Assembly: GCA_002344075.1 (NCBI GenBank)
Contig: DDTM01000121.1
Location: 1-46,136 of the forward strand
Source of the DNA: Bacteroidetes bacterium UBA2364
GTDB taxonomy: Bacteria; Bacteroidota; Rhodothermia; Rhodothermales; UBA2364
Direction: 5' to 3'
Length of the DNA: 46,136 nucleotides
Positions 15,904 to 23,722 of the stretch are shown here, in pieces; positions within the stretch are counted from its first letter, which is position 1, and each line of letters begins with the position of its first letter. The notes under the pieces were generated by a model. The model had not been told where the DNA came from. It did no database searches and saw nothing but the letters and a program-made list of their open reading frames with translations. Made by a program: the position numbers and the translations under genes.

Positions 15904-17022
15904 ATGTCTCAAACCGTGTTGCAGCGAACACCACTATATGATATTCACAAAGCACTTGGGGCGAAGATTGTTCCATTTGCGGGTTTCGAGATGCCTGTCG
16001 TCTATAAAGGCATCATTGAAGAGCATATGGCTGTCCGTGGGGCAGCAGGTCTTTTTGATGTAAGCCATATGGGCGAGGTGAGGGTTTCTGGACCACAGGC
16101 ATTGGCATTTGTTCAAAACTTGGTTTCCAATGATGCGGTAAAACTTTATGATGGTAGGGTCATGTATGCGGTGATGTGTAATCCGGAAGGCGGTATTGTG
16201 GATGATCTGTTGGTTTATCGGCTGGGAAGTGCCGATTTTTTGCTGGTGATCAATGCTTCCAACATAGAAAAGGATTTTCATTGGATGCAGGCCAATAATG
16301 CTATGGGTGCTGTGTTGGAGAATGTATCCGATCAGATGGCATTAATGGCACTACAAGGGCCAAAAGCCTTGGAAATTGTTTCCCGTCTTACATCCATCTC
16401 CATACAAACATTACCCTATTATCACGCGATCCGTCCAGAACCTGGCACATTTTTTGGATGTACACAGGCTTTGATCTCGCATACGGGTTATACGGGCGAA
16501 TCGGGCGTTGAAATCTATTGTGAAAATGAAAAGGCGGCTGAGATTTGGGAAGCCCTGATGCATGTCGGCGCAGCATACGGCCTCGAACCATGTGGTTTAG
16601 GCGCCCGCGACACCCTCCGCATGGAAGCCGGATATTGTCTGTATGGCAATGACATAGACCACACCACTAATCCGCTTGAAGCTGGCTTAGGATGGGTGAC
16701 GAAAATGCAAAAAGACGATTTTATTGGGAAACAGACCTTGGAAAGCATTAAACAAAAGGGTGTTGAACGCAAACTTGTGGCTTTTGTCTTGGAGGAACGA
16801 GGAATCCCTAGGGCTGGTTATCCATTGTTAGACGCAAATGGGCAAACCATTGGTGAGGTTACCAGCGGAACACAATCTCCGGTACTAAGCAAAGGGATCG
16901 GCATGGGATATGTCACTGTAGCATCAGGTTTAGCCGCTCCAGAATCGGTCATATGGATTGATGTTCGGGGCCGGAAACTGGCTGCACGGGTTAAAAAAGC
17001 GCCGTTGCATAAAATATCCTAA
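15904..17022 (+). CDS. gcvT: Glycine cleavage system aminomethyltransferase (T protein)
   Basis: A 372-residue T protein. It releases ammonia and passes the aminomethyl carbon of glycine from the lipoylated H protein to tetrahydrofolate. Signatures: TPLYDIHKALGAKIVPFAGFEMPV at the N-terminus; AGLFDVSHMGEVRVSG; MALQGPKALEI; SHTGYTGESGVEIYC; and the folate-site segment GLGARDTLRMEAGYCLYGNDI. The C-terminal barrel has VTSGTQSPVLSKGIGMGYV. Length and start are typical. The gcvH and gcvP genes are not in the window, so the system is dispersed in this genome. comB follows 45 bp later on the same strand, which suggests co-transcription up to the terminator after comB. Confidence 0.95.
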   Translation: MSQTVLQRTPLYDIHKALGAKIVPFAGFEMPVVYKGIIEEHMAVRGAAGLFDVSHMGEVRVSGPQALAFVQNLVSNDAVKLYDGRVMYAVMCNPEGGIVDDLLVYRLGSADFLLVINASNIEKDFHWMQANNAMGAVLENVSDQMALMALQGPKALEIVSRLTSISIQTLPYYHAIRPEPGTFFGCTQALISHTGYTGESGVEIYCENEKAAEIWEALMHVGAAYGLEPCGLGARDTLRMEAGYCLYGNDIDHTTNPLEAGLGWVTKMQKDDFIGKQTLESIKQKGVERKLVAFVLEERGIPRAGYPLLDANGQTIGEVTSGTQSPVLSKGIGMGYVTVASGLAAPESVIWIDVRGRKLAARVKKAPLHKIS

Positions 17023-17067
17023 TCATTACAGACCAACCACCACTTATTGGCAGACTTATATAAAATT

Positions 17068-17796
17068 ATGTATTTAGACGTTCTATTTAATCCGGCAGGA
17101 TTAACCGAAGCCGATGTACGGGATAAAGCCGTCATCGTTCTGGAAGTGCTTAGAACCAGTACTTCTATGGTTACAGCTTTGCACAATGGAGCCAAAACCA
17201 TTGTACCTGCTCCAACATTGGGGGATGCTGCCCGCATGGCGGCTAACCTCGATCCTAAGGTGTTTGTATTGGGAGGCGAAAAAAATGGTCAACCTATTAG
17301 CGGATACCAACTCGGAAATTCTCCCTTGGAGTACACCCCGGAAGCCGTTGCAAACCGAACGGTGATTATGCATACCTCTAACCTAACGAATGCCATTTCC
17401 ATTGCCCGTAGCGCTCCGGTTCTGGTTGTGGGATGCTTCTTGAACATGACACGGCTCATCAATTTTGTCGCACAATCCAAACACGATATTTTGGTTGTTT
17501 GTGGTGGACACAAAGGAACGGCTGCCTTGGGCGATGTTCTTTGCGTGGGACAAATGGTGGAGCTCTTGACGAATGTTCATAAGGTTGATGCGGGTTTGTC
17601 GGATGCAGCGATGATTGCCCATAGCACCTATCTGTACAACAAAAACCATGTTGTGGATAAGCTGAAGGCCGGTGTTCAGGGTAAGGCACTCGAAGCAGTC
17701 GGGCTATTGGGAGATGTGCCGTATAGCTGCCAGATAGATTTTTCGGGGATTCTTCCAGTATTTAACCCCAGTAATCTTTCCATTAACGCATCTTGA
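17068..17796 (+). CDS. comB: 2-phosphosulfolactate phosphatase family protein
   Basis: A 242-residue ComB-family protein. Characterised members hydrolyse (2R)-phospho-3-sulfolactate to sulfolactate in coenzyme M synthesis; many bacteria carry the gene without making coenzyme M. Matches to the family are VLEVLRTSTSMVTAL near the N-terminus, VFVLGGEKNGQPISGYQLGNS, YTPEAV followed by TVIMHTSNLTNAI, VVGCFLNM, and LVVCGGHKGTAALGDVLC. The usual IDVLRAT and TTTNGT blocks are altered here (LEVLRTST, MHTSNLT), so the activity may differ. I use the ATG at 17068; a TTG seven codons upstream is less likely. It is probably expressed with gcvT and is followed by a clear terminator. Confidence 0.85.
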   Translation: MYLDVLFNPAGLTEADVRDKAVIVLEVLRTSTSMVTALHNGAKTIVPAPTLGDAARMAANLDPKVFVLGGEKNGQPISGYQLGNSPLEYTPEAVANRTVIMHTSNLTNAISIARSAPVLVVGCFLNMTRLINFVAQSKHDILVVCGGHKGTAALGDVLCVGQMVELLTNVHKVDAGLSDAAMIAHSTYLYNKNHVVDKLKAGVQGKALEAVGLLGDVPYSCQIDFSGILPVFNPSNLSINAS

Positions 17797-17817
17797 CGGT
17801 CTTTTTTAGGTATAAGA

Positions 17818-17865
17818 GCAGCCATCGTAACGGTCTGATTGACGCCGGAAGCGATGGCTGTTTTC
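17818..17865 (+). terminator. Rho-independent terminator between comB and ftsK
   Basis: A perfect 9-bp stem (CAGCCATCG at 17819-17827 with CGATGGCTG at 17852-17860) is followed by TTTTC. The loop contains a second small stem-like pair (ACGGTC/GACGCCG). Its position argues against the early in-frame ftsK starts at 17839 and 17854, which fall inside it. Confidence 0.75.
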
Positions 17866-17904
17866 AATTTTCCCTTTTTCGGAAATTTTGCGTATTTTCC
17901 AAGC

Positions 17905-20900
17905 ATGGCAGCACCAAAAAAAGTCCCTCCGCGTAGCGCGTCAAAAAGCAAAAAGCGCACCTCTACCCCGTTGGTTCCACCCATTTCCGATGAACGTAAG
18001 AAGGAAATTTTGGGTTTGGTGCTGATGGTGGTCGCTTTGTTGTGCTCGCTTGCGGTTTTAACCTTTAGTGTGAAGGACGAAACGCTGATCGAGCGTGCAT
18101 TTAATCCGAGCGCAATGGGCGTGGGCGAAATCCCTACGTCAGAAAATGCTTTGGGCCGTATTGGTGCTTTGATTGCCTACTGGCTCGTTCCTTCGTTTTT
18201 AGGATATTTTACCTTGGTATTTCCGCTTGCTTTCTTGATTTTGTGGGGGTACTACACTTTTCGGAACAAGCCCCATCAGCCCTTGATTCGGACGGGCCTG
18301 AGGATGGGATCCATTGCATTGATGCTGTCAACAATTACTGGCTGGATGAATATCGTATTTTCGGATACAAAAGATCCCGTGGTACCACATCTCTCCGGTT
18401 GCATAGGCATTGAGCTGGCAAATATTTTGATAGGTATTTTTGGTAGTTTCGGCTCTGTTTTGATCCTGTTTGTGTTGGTTGTGATTGGGTTAATGCTGAC
18501 GATGGACCGTGATGTACAGACCTCGGTGGACCGTGCGGAGGACTTCTTTTTCGAGTTGCGCGAACGGTTATCACGCTGGATCAGTGAGCGGGAAAGTCAA
18601 AAAGAGCAGGTCATAACCGAAAAGCCCCTCCCCTTTACAACACCAAAAGAAGGTATTTTTTCACGTTCAACCGGAGAAATAACGCCAGTTCCGCAGCCGG
18701 AAGCACAACCTTTGGTTACCAGATCTTTTCCGGCTCTGGTGATCTCTACCCCACAAGCATCCTTTGAACCAACTGCCACACCGCCGCCGTCTTTCATAAA
18801 ACCAGAACCCCCTATTGTGGATGATAAAGGGCAAACTGCATTACCGCTTACCATTCGTCCTACAATAGAAGAACCTGCTTCTCAGTTGGGTATGTCGCGG
18901 GCTTTGCCTCGAATTAGTTTTGCTGCCGACTTTTCGATACCGTCACTTGAATTGTTAACGGATGGCGAAAATGAGGCGCGGAAAGTAGCCGAGGCAGAAG
19001 CTGGTCATATTGAGCAGTTTCTGCGGGAGGTCTTGCAACGCCGTGCCATTATCTATGATGCGATAGAGACGCAGCGCGAGACGACACATGCGCATTTTAA
19101 AATTCGTATTACCAACACGCCGGATGTCCAAACCCTGAAGGTGTTGGAAGAAGAATTGGTACATCAGTTTGCACATGCCCGTATCACCATACCCCTCTGG
19201 AGTAGCACCACCCTTGCTGTGGAAGTAAGTCAGCGGGCGCGTACCCAAAGCGAAGAGGCCTACGATGAATTGATCGAAGCCATTACCAATGCAAACCTGC
19301 AAATCTCGGCCTTAAATCAAACCAAGACGCAAGCGGGCTTGCTATATGAGCTTGTACCTTCACAAGATGTAGATGTAAACCAATTACATGCCCTTGCTTC
19401 CGGGCTTGCGCACCTGCCCAATACCCGTTGTACCATCATCCCACGAGAGGACGCCCCCTCCCTCACCATCCGTGTCCCAACCAAAACGGGATTAGAGTTG
19501 GAGCATAAAAAAGAACTTCTGGTCGAGAAACTCCGGACTTACAATATTGAATTGCGTGGAGTGGAAGCGGTTGTTGGCCCAACGGTAACACTTTTTGAAT
19601 TGACCCCCGCGCCAGGTGTTAAAATCAGTAAAATCAAGTCATTGGAAGACGATCTTGCCATGGCCTTGGCGGCTAAAGGTATCCGCATTATCGCACCTAT
19701 TCCGGGAAAAGCAGCCATTGGTATAGAAATTCCGAACAAGCATCGGGAATTTGTTCGGGTTCGGAGCATTCTGGCGGCGGATAAATTCCGACATGCCGAT
19801 CATGCCCTCCCGGTAGCGATGGGAAAAACCATCGAGGGTGAAGTATATATCGAAGACTTGACCAAAATGCCTCACTTGCTCATTGCGGGAGCTACGGGGT
19901 CCGGTAAGTCGGTGGGTGTTAACTGTCTGATTACAGGATTGCTCTACCATTGCCATCCTAACGATCTGAAGTTTGTCATGATAGACCCCAAAAAAATCGA
20001 ATTGCTGCAATATGGGGCCATTGCCAATCATTACATTGCCATGCCAGAATCGGCTGAATCGCCTATTATCACCGATTATAGCCAAGCCTTTGGCATCCTC
20101 AAAAGTTGTGAGAAGGAAATGGAGATGCGCTATGACTTGCTTTCGGATCTGACCGTGCGTGGTATTCGGGACTATAATCGTAAACTCCATAAAAACAAGC
20201 TCGAAGGTACGGCTCTTAAAGAACATGCCCATCTTGTTCATCGCCATCTACCCTACATCGTGGTGATTGTGGATGAGTTGGCTGATTTGATGATGACTGC
20301 CGGAAAGGAAATTGAGGGGCCAATAGCCCGTCTGGCCCAAATGGCGCGTGCTGTTGGTATTCACCTGGTTCTTGCCACCCAGCGCCCTTCGGTGGATGTC
20401 ATTACGGGATTGATCAAAGCGAACTTTCCGGCACGGATGGCCTATCAGGTAGCCTCTCGGATTGATTCCCGGACGATTCTGGATCAAATGGGCGCCGAAC
20501 AATTGGTGGGAAATGGGGATTTGCTGTATATGAGTGGCAGTCGGATGATTCGTCTGCAAGGGCCGTTTATTTCGGTGGATGAAGTAGAAGAAGTAACACA
20601 ATTCATTGCCAATCAGCGTGGTCCTGGGCCTTACTTATTGCCATCAGTGGATGAAGGTGGAGAGGCGGTAGAACCTGCTTCCATGAACGGAGGCGGGAGT
20701 GCGGATCGCAAAGACCCTCTTTTTGACGACTGCGCACGGGTAATTGTGCGTGCCCAACAAGGCTCCGTTTCTTTATTACAACGAAAGTTTTCTATTGGCT
20801 ATACCCGTGCCGCCCGAATCGTTGATCAACTGGAACGTGCAGGAGTGGTGGGTGCTTTTGAAGGCTCGAAAGCACGTGCTGTACTGATTCATGATGAACA

Positions 20901-20937
20901 ATTTCTGGAAGAATTCCTGAAAGAGGTGCAGCTATAG
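17905..20937 (+). CDS. ftsK: DNA translocase FtsK/SpoIIIE
   Basis: A 1010-residue septal DNA translocase. It is anchored in the membrane by its N-terminus and pumps chromosome ends through the closing septum. Residues 30-195 hold four hydrophobic helices (FtsK_4TM). Residues 210-360 are a Pro/Glu-rich linker. Residues 533-617 are the alpha domain (LFELTPAPGVKISKIKSL, APIPGKAAIGIEIPN). The RecA-like beta domain has Walker A GATGSGKSVGVN (about 662) and Walker B VIVDELADLMM (about 787). Residues 936-1010 are the winged-helix gamma domain (VSLLQRKFSIGYTRAARIVDQLE) that reads KOPS-like sites. Two alpha-domain-like copies, degenerate, appear to precede the real one (about 363-442 and 449-532). The start at ATG 17905 follows the terminator. 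The stop is shared with purE. Confidence 0.95.
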   Translation: MAAPKKVPPRSASKSKKRTSTPLVPPISDERKKEILGLVLMVVALLCSLAVLTFSVKDETLIERAFNPSAMGVGEIPTSENALGRIGALIAYWLVPSFLGYFTLVFPLAFLILWGYYTFRNKPHQPLIRTGLRMGSIALMLSTITGWMNIVFSDTKDPVVPHLSGCIGIELANILIGIFGSFGSVLILFVLVVIGLMLTMDRDVQTSVDRAEDFFFELRERLSRWISERESQKEQVITEKPLPFTTPKEGIFSRSTGEITPVPQPEAQPLVTRSFPALVISTPQASFEPTATPPPSFIKPEPPIVDDKGQTALPLTIRPTIEEPASQLGMSRALPRISFAADFSIPSLELLTDGENEARKVAEAEAGHIEQFLREVLQRRAIIYDAIETQRETTHAHFKIRITNTPDVQTLKVLEEELVHQFAHARITIPLWSSTTLAVEVSQRARTQSEEAYDELIEAITNANLQISALNQTKTQAGLLYELVPSQDVDVNQLHALASGLAHLPNTRCTIIPREDAPSLTIRVPTKTGLELEHKKELLVEKLRTYNIELRGVEAVVGPTVTLFELTPAPGVKISKIKSLEDDLAMALAAKGIRIIAPIPGKAAIGIEIPNKHREFVRVRSILAADKFRHADHALPVAMGKTIEGEVYIEDLTKMPHLLIAGATGSGKSVGVNCLITGLLYHCHPNDLKFVMIDPKKIELLQYGAIANHYIAMPESAESPIITDYSQAFGILKSCEKEMEMRYDLLSDLTVRGIRDYNRKLHKNKLEGTALKEHAHLVHRHLPYIVVIVDELADLMMTAGKEIEGPIARLAQMARAVGIHLVLATQRPSVDVITGLIKANFPARMAYQVASRIDSRTILDQMGAEQLVGNGDLLYMSGSRMIRLQGPFISVDEVEEVTQFIANQRGPGPYLLPSVDEGGEAVEPASMNGGGSADRKDPLFDDCARVIVRAQQGSVSLLQRKFSIGYTRAARIVDQLERAGVVGAFEGSKARAVLIHDEQFLEEFLKEVQL

Positions 20938-21468
20938 CCCTGAACGTATTTCGTTTAGATAGGTTTCGTAGTCTGTGGCTTCCAGAACCTGATATTTTTG
21001 CTCCACACCGCGTTCAAGGTTTTTCTTGAATTGAATCATGCGGTCCCTGAGTTCTGGAAGTTGTAACGAGAGAATTTGCGCTGCCAGAATGCCCGCATTT
21101 TGGGCGCCATTGAGGGCAACAGTGGCTACGGGTACGCCTGAGGGCATTTGCAGGATAGACAGAACCGAATCCCAGCCATCTATCGAATTGGAAGACCTGA
21201 TGGGTACACCAATGACAGGCAGGGGACTGAGTGCGGCTACCATGCCTGGTAGATGGGCTGCACCACCTGCTCCGGCAATGATCACTGAAATGCCGCGTTC
21301 ATGTGCTGTTCGGGCAAAATCGTACAAACGTTCTGGAGTTCGATGGGCCGAGACGATGGTCACTTCCACGCCCACATCCAACGTTTTAAGGAAATCTGCG
21401 GCAGCACGCATTACCGGAAGGTCCGAGTCGCTGCCCATAATAATGCTCACAAGGGGTTTACCATACAT
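20932..21468 (-). CDS. purE: N5-carboxyaminoimidazole ribonucleotide mutase
   Basis: A 178-residue class I PurE, which moves the carboxyl group of N5-CAIR to give CAIR in purine synthesis. Signatures: SIIMGSDSDLPVMRAA; the catalytic-histidine motif SAHRTPERLYDFA; IIAGAGGAAHLPGMVAALSP; PVIGVPIRSS; and PVATVALNGAQNAGILAAQIL. The length is normal for the octameric enzyme. No purK is adjacent. It converges on ftsK: both genes end in CTA TAG read on opposite strands of the same palindromic six bases (20932-20937), so no untranslated spacer exists between them. Confidence 0.96.
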   Translation of the reverse strand: MYGKPLVSIIMGSDSDLPVMRAAADFLKTLDVGVEVTIVSAHRTPERLYDFARTAHERGISVIIAGAGGAAHLPGMVAALSPLPVIGVPIRSSNSIDGWDSVLSILQMPSGVPVATVALNGAQNAGILAAQILSLQLPELRDRMIQFKKNLERGVEQKYQVLEATDYETYLNEIRSGL

Positions 21469-21507
21469 GTGGATTCTCCTAATCAGTCCATTCCTTTGCT
21501 TAAGACC

Positions 21508-22104
21508 ATGCGGCCATTAAAGAAAAAAAATATGCCATTGATGTGGATGGCCTTTTGCTTTGTTCCCGCCTTTGCACAAACCTCAAATCAGCAACATTTT
21601 GCCAACTTATCCCGTGAATGTGTGACCATGGTGCCCACTTTGCCAGAAGGTGTCTTATGGATGCCGGAAAACCTGAATTTTCCTTATGCACAACAAGCTT
21701 TCCTGCAAGCCTTGACAGATCGAGGGACGGCGGTTTATTTACCAGAGGTCAACACAAATTCTGGTAAGCCACAATTCCGACTAAAACCCGAAGCACTTGT
21801 CGTTCGGTATGAGCAGGGAGCCAATACTGGAATGGTACGGCGGGTTCTAACTGTTCAACTGGGAATGCAAGTCCTCGCGCCAGATGGACGAATACACTTT
21901 ACCGAGACGTGTGTAAAAAGGCTTGAGGACCAAGTGGCCCGGAAAAATCTGGAACATATACAAGACAATCGTTTTCCCGAAACCGTCGGAACACCTCCGA
22001 TACCCCGAAGTCCGGTCTGGATTCGTACAGCCGTCCTTTCGGCAGCAATTGGGATTACGACCTACCTTCTCTTTACGGTACGTTCCGCTTCAGGCGAAAA
22101 TTAG
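21508..22104 (+). CDS. Secreted or membrane-anchored hypothetical protein (198 aa)
   Basis: Not recognised. Residues 1-24 form a signal peptide (MRPLKKKNMPLMWMAFCFVPAFAQ). The middle contains LPEGVLWMPENLNFPYAQQA, a segment with one alternating-strand pattern (VVRYEQGANTGMVRRVLTVQ) and VLAPDGRIHFTETC. The C-terminal WIRTAVLSAAIGITTYLLFTV is a single membrane helix with a short basic or polar tail, so the protein would be periplasmic and anchored at its C-terminus. The pairing of strands with RIHF suggests a transport- or assembly-type periplasmic domain, but no function is assigned. It starts only 39 bp from the divergent purE start, so both promoters must lie in or overlap the genes. It converges on the DinB gene with a 4-bp overlap. 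Confidence 0.6.
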   Translation: MRPLKKKNMPLMWMAFCFVPAFAQTSNQQHFANLSRECVTMVPTLPEGVLWMPENLNFPYAQQAFLQALTDRGTAVYLPEVNTNSGKPQFRLKPEALVVRYEQGANTGMVRRVLTVQLGMQVLAPDGRIHFTETCVKRLEDQVARKNLEHIQDNRFPETVGTPPIPRSPVWIRTAVLSAAIGITTYLLFTVRSASGEN

Positions 22105-22637
22105 GCATAAACGCCTCCGGCCAACCATTGGTCTAAATTCTCTTTTTGTCGAAGATGATGGCGGAAGTGCATCTCGATAAGGTGATACCATTCGGAGGCA
22201 TTCAGGAAACCAAAGCGCATATGGGCCATTCTGCCCTTCGACTCGGAGTCATAGACCTGTTCGCCCAAGGCCAAAAGATCCGCACTAAGTGCAGTGAGTT
22301 GCTCACGCACTTGGGCCACGCCTTCTGGTTGTGGCGGGGTATATTGTGGAGAAGGTGCAATTCTGATTTTGACGGGTGGGAACTCGCCACTGGTCAGAAC
22401 TTTAAGCCCGTCGTCGGTTGGAAGTTTGTCTGTATATTGTGGGTTGTTCAGGCAAGAAGCAATGTTGCGCATGTGATAAACACGAGTACCCAATACCAAA
22501 TGTTGATACACCTGACCGATACTCCAGTCTTCATCATTGGGTTTGCGCACGAATGTCTCTTCTGAATATTGGTCTAAGGCTGCGAGCCAAAGGTCTAATA
22601 CCTCGGTCATGGCGGCCAGCATAGCAGATTTTGTCAT
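22101..22637 (-). CDS. DinB-like fold protein
   Basis: A 178-residue protein with the DinB/YfiT-like four-helix bundle. The family includes metal-binding proteins and thiol-S-transferases (bacillithiol, mycothiol). Likely metal ligands are QVYQHLVLGTRVYH (about residues 43-56) and the C-terminal EWYHLIEMHFRHHLRQK (about 150-166). These give the His triad typical of the fold. The central PPVKIRIAPSPQYTPPQP loop is also usual. The true substrate cannot be told. It is a single gene with a 600-bp upstream gap. Confidence 0.8.
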   Translation of the reverse strand: MTKSAMLAAMTEVLDLWLAALDQYSEETFVRKPNDEDWSIGQVYQHLVLGTRVYHMRNIASCLNNPQYTDKLPTDDGLKVLTSGEFPPVKIRIAPSPQYTPPQPEGVAQVREQLTALSADLLALGEQVYDSESKGRMAHMRFGFLNASEWYHLIEMHFRHHLRQKENLDQWLAGGVYA

Positions 22638-23241
22638 GGGTTTTGGTCTCGAAAAAAAGGATTGATTATAATTGTATTGACGGAAGATAGGTAAAAAGTT
22701 GATTCTTTTAAATAGTTGGTGCAGGATTGAATGAGATGTTGGGGCTACATTCCTTTTCGGTCTGGTGGGGCTGCGTTTCCTCCTAAGATTTTAGGGCCTC
22801 GCCTCTTTATGCTGTGGTGGTGGAATAACGTTTTTGCATGGCTAGGTTTAGAAGGCGCTTAACCTTGCGATAACGATGGCTGAATTCGTCCTAAAAGCAT
22901 GCACCTGACCAAAGAAAACGCTTTACCTTAAATAAATTTACACCCTGAATTCAACAAAACCAGAAGGCAGTTGGGCCTAATATGATAGGTATGTTGCTTT
23001 TTAAAAGGGAACGGTTAAGAAGTTATCTGGTAAAGGCTTAAACAATAAACAAATTTGTGGCCTTCGTAGCGGAGTTATAGGAAAAACGTAGAATGTCCAT
23101 AATATTGAACACTGCGTGCAACCGATTTCGGACACGTGGCATCCATAAAGAGTGTAAAAAGTGTCCATTAAGTAGTTTTTGAAGTGTGGATCGGTTTTTG
23201 TAAGGGTGTAAAGTACTCGCCCCGCAACCATGAAGAGTCCT
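22638..23241. other. Long intergenic region, no gene recognised
   Basis: About 600 bp between the divergent DinB and DUF4783 genes. It is AT-rich and has no credible open frame; an 84-codon minus frame at 23001-23255 runs into DUF4783 and looks spurious. I looked for tRNA T-loops, a small SRP RNA, a tmRNA and riboswitch-like folds and saw none. It should hold the promoters of both flanking genes. Confidence 0.4.
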
Positions 23242-23658
23242 ATGAAAACAAACAAACGAATTGGGTTATTGTTATTTAGCCTGTTGTGTCAGATGTGGTT
23301 GCCAAATGGGCTTATGGCACAAGATGATGGCTCGGAGGTTCTCCGCAAGATAGAGTCCGGTTTGGCATCCAATGACCTGCGGGCGGTTTTACAGTTTGCC
23401 TCCGACCCCATATTTGTCCGCACGCCGGAAGACAATGCCTCTTATAGCCCTGTTCAGGCGCGGTATGTATTAGAAAGTTTTTTTCGTTCGCAACCTGCTC
23501 GTGGATTTCGGTTTAATGACCTCTCTCCGGGCAAAAATGCGGCGTTTGCGACGGGTGATTTTCGCTCCCGGAATGGGCAACCGCTCCGTATTTATGTTCG
23601 ATTGCGAAAAAACGGTTCTACTTGGGAACTTAAGGAAGTTCGGATTACGGCCTCCTAA
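23242..23658 (+). CDS. DUF4783 family secreted protein
   Basis: A 138-residue protein matching the Bacteroidota family DUF4783, an NTF2-like fold. A signal peptide is visible (MKTNKRIGLLLFSLLCQMWL, ending GLMAQ). The body has the family pattern IESGLASNDLRAVLQFASDPIFVR, then YSPVQARYVLESFFRSQPARGF, and a final GQPLRIYVRLRKNGSTWELK. The function is unknown; it is expected to be periplasmic. An ATG four codons earlier (23230) is an alternative start. A terminator follows at 23681, so it does not extend into the histidine kinase. Confidence 0.82.
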   Translation: MKTNKRIGLLLFSLLCQMWLPNGLMAQDDGSEVLRKIESGLASNDLRAVLQFASDPIFVRTPEDNASYSPVQARYVLESFFRSQPARGFRFNDLSPGKNAAFATGDFRSRNGQPLRIYVRLRKNGSTWELKEVRITAS

Positions 23659-23680
23659 CTTTCCGATAAATTTGTACATT

Positions 23681-23709
23681 AGGGCAGGGTAAACATCCGG
23701 CCCTTTTTT
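23681..23709 (+). terminator. Rho-independent terminator after the DUF4783 gene
   Basis: The stem AGGGC/GCCCT with an inner GG/CC pair and an AT-rich loop is followed by TTTTTTG. It lies 23 bp after the DUF4783 stop codon. Confidence 0.6.
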
Positions 23710-23722
23710 GTGTTCTGTATTT

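Noticed and set aside
23001..23255. 84-codon minus ORF upstream of DUF4783
   Set aside because: It overlaps the start of the DUF4783 signal peptide and has unusual composition; likely random.
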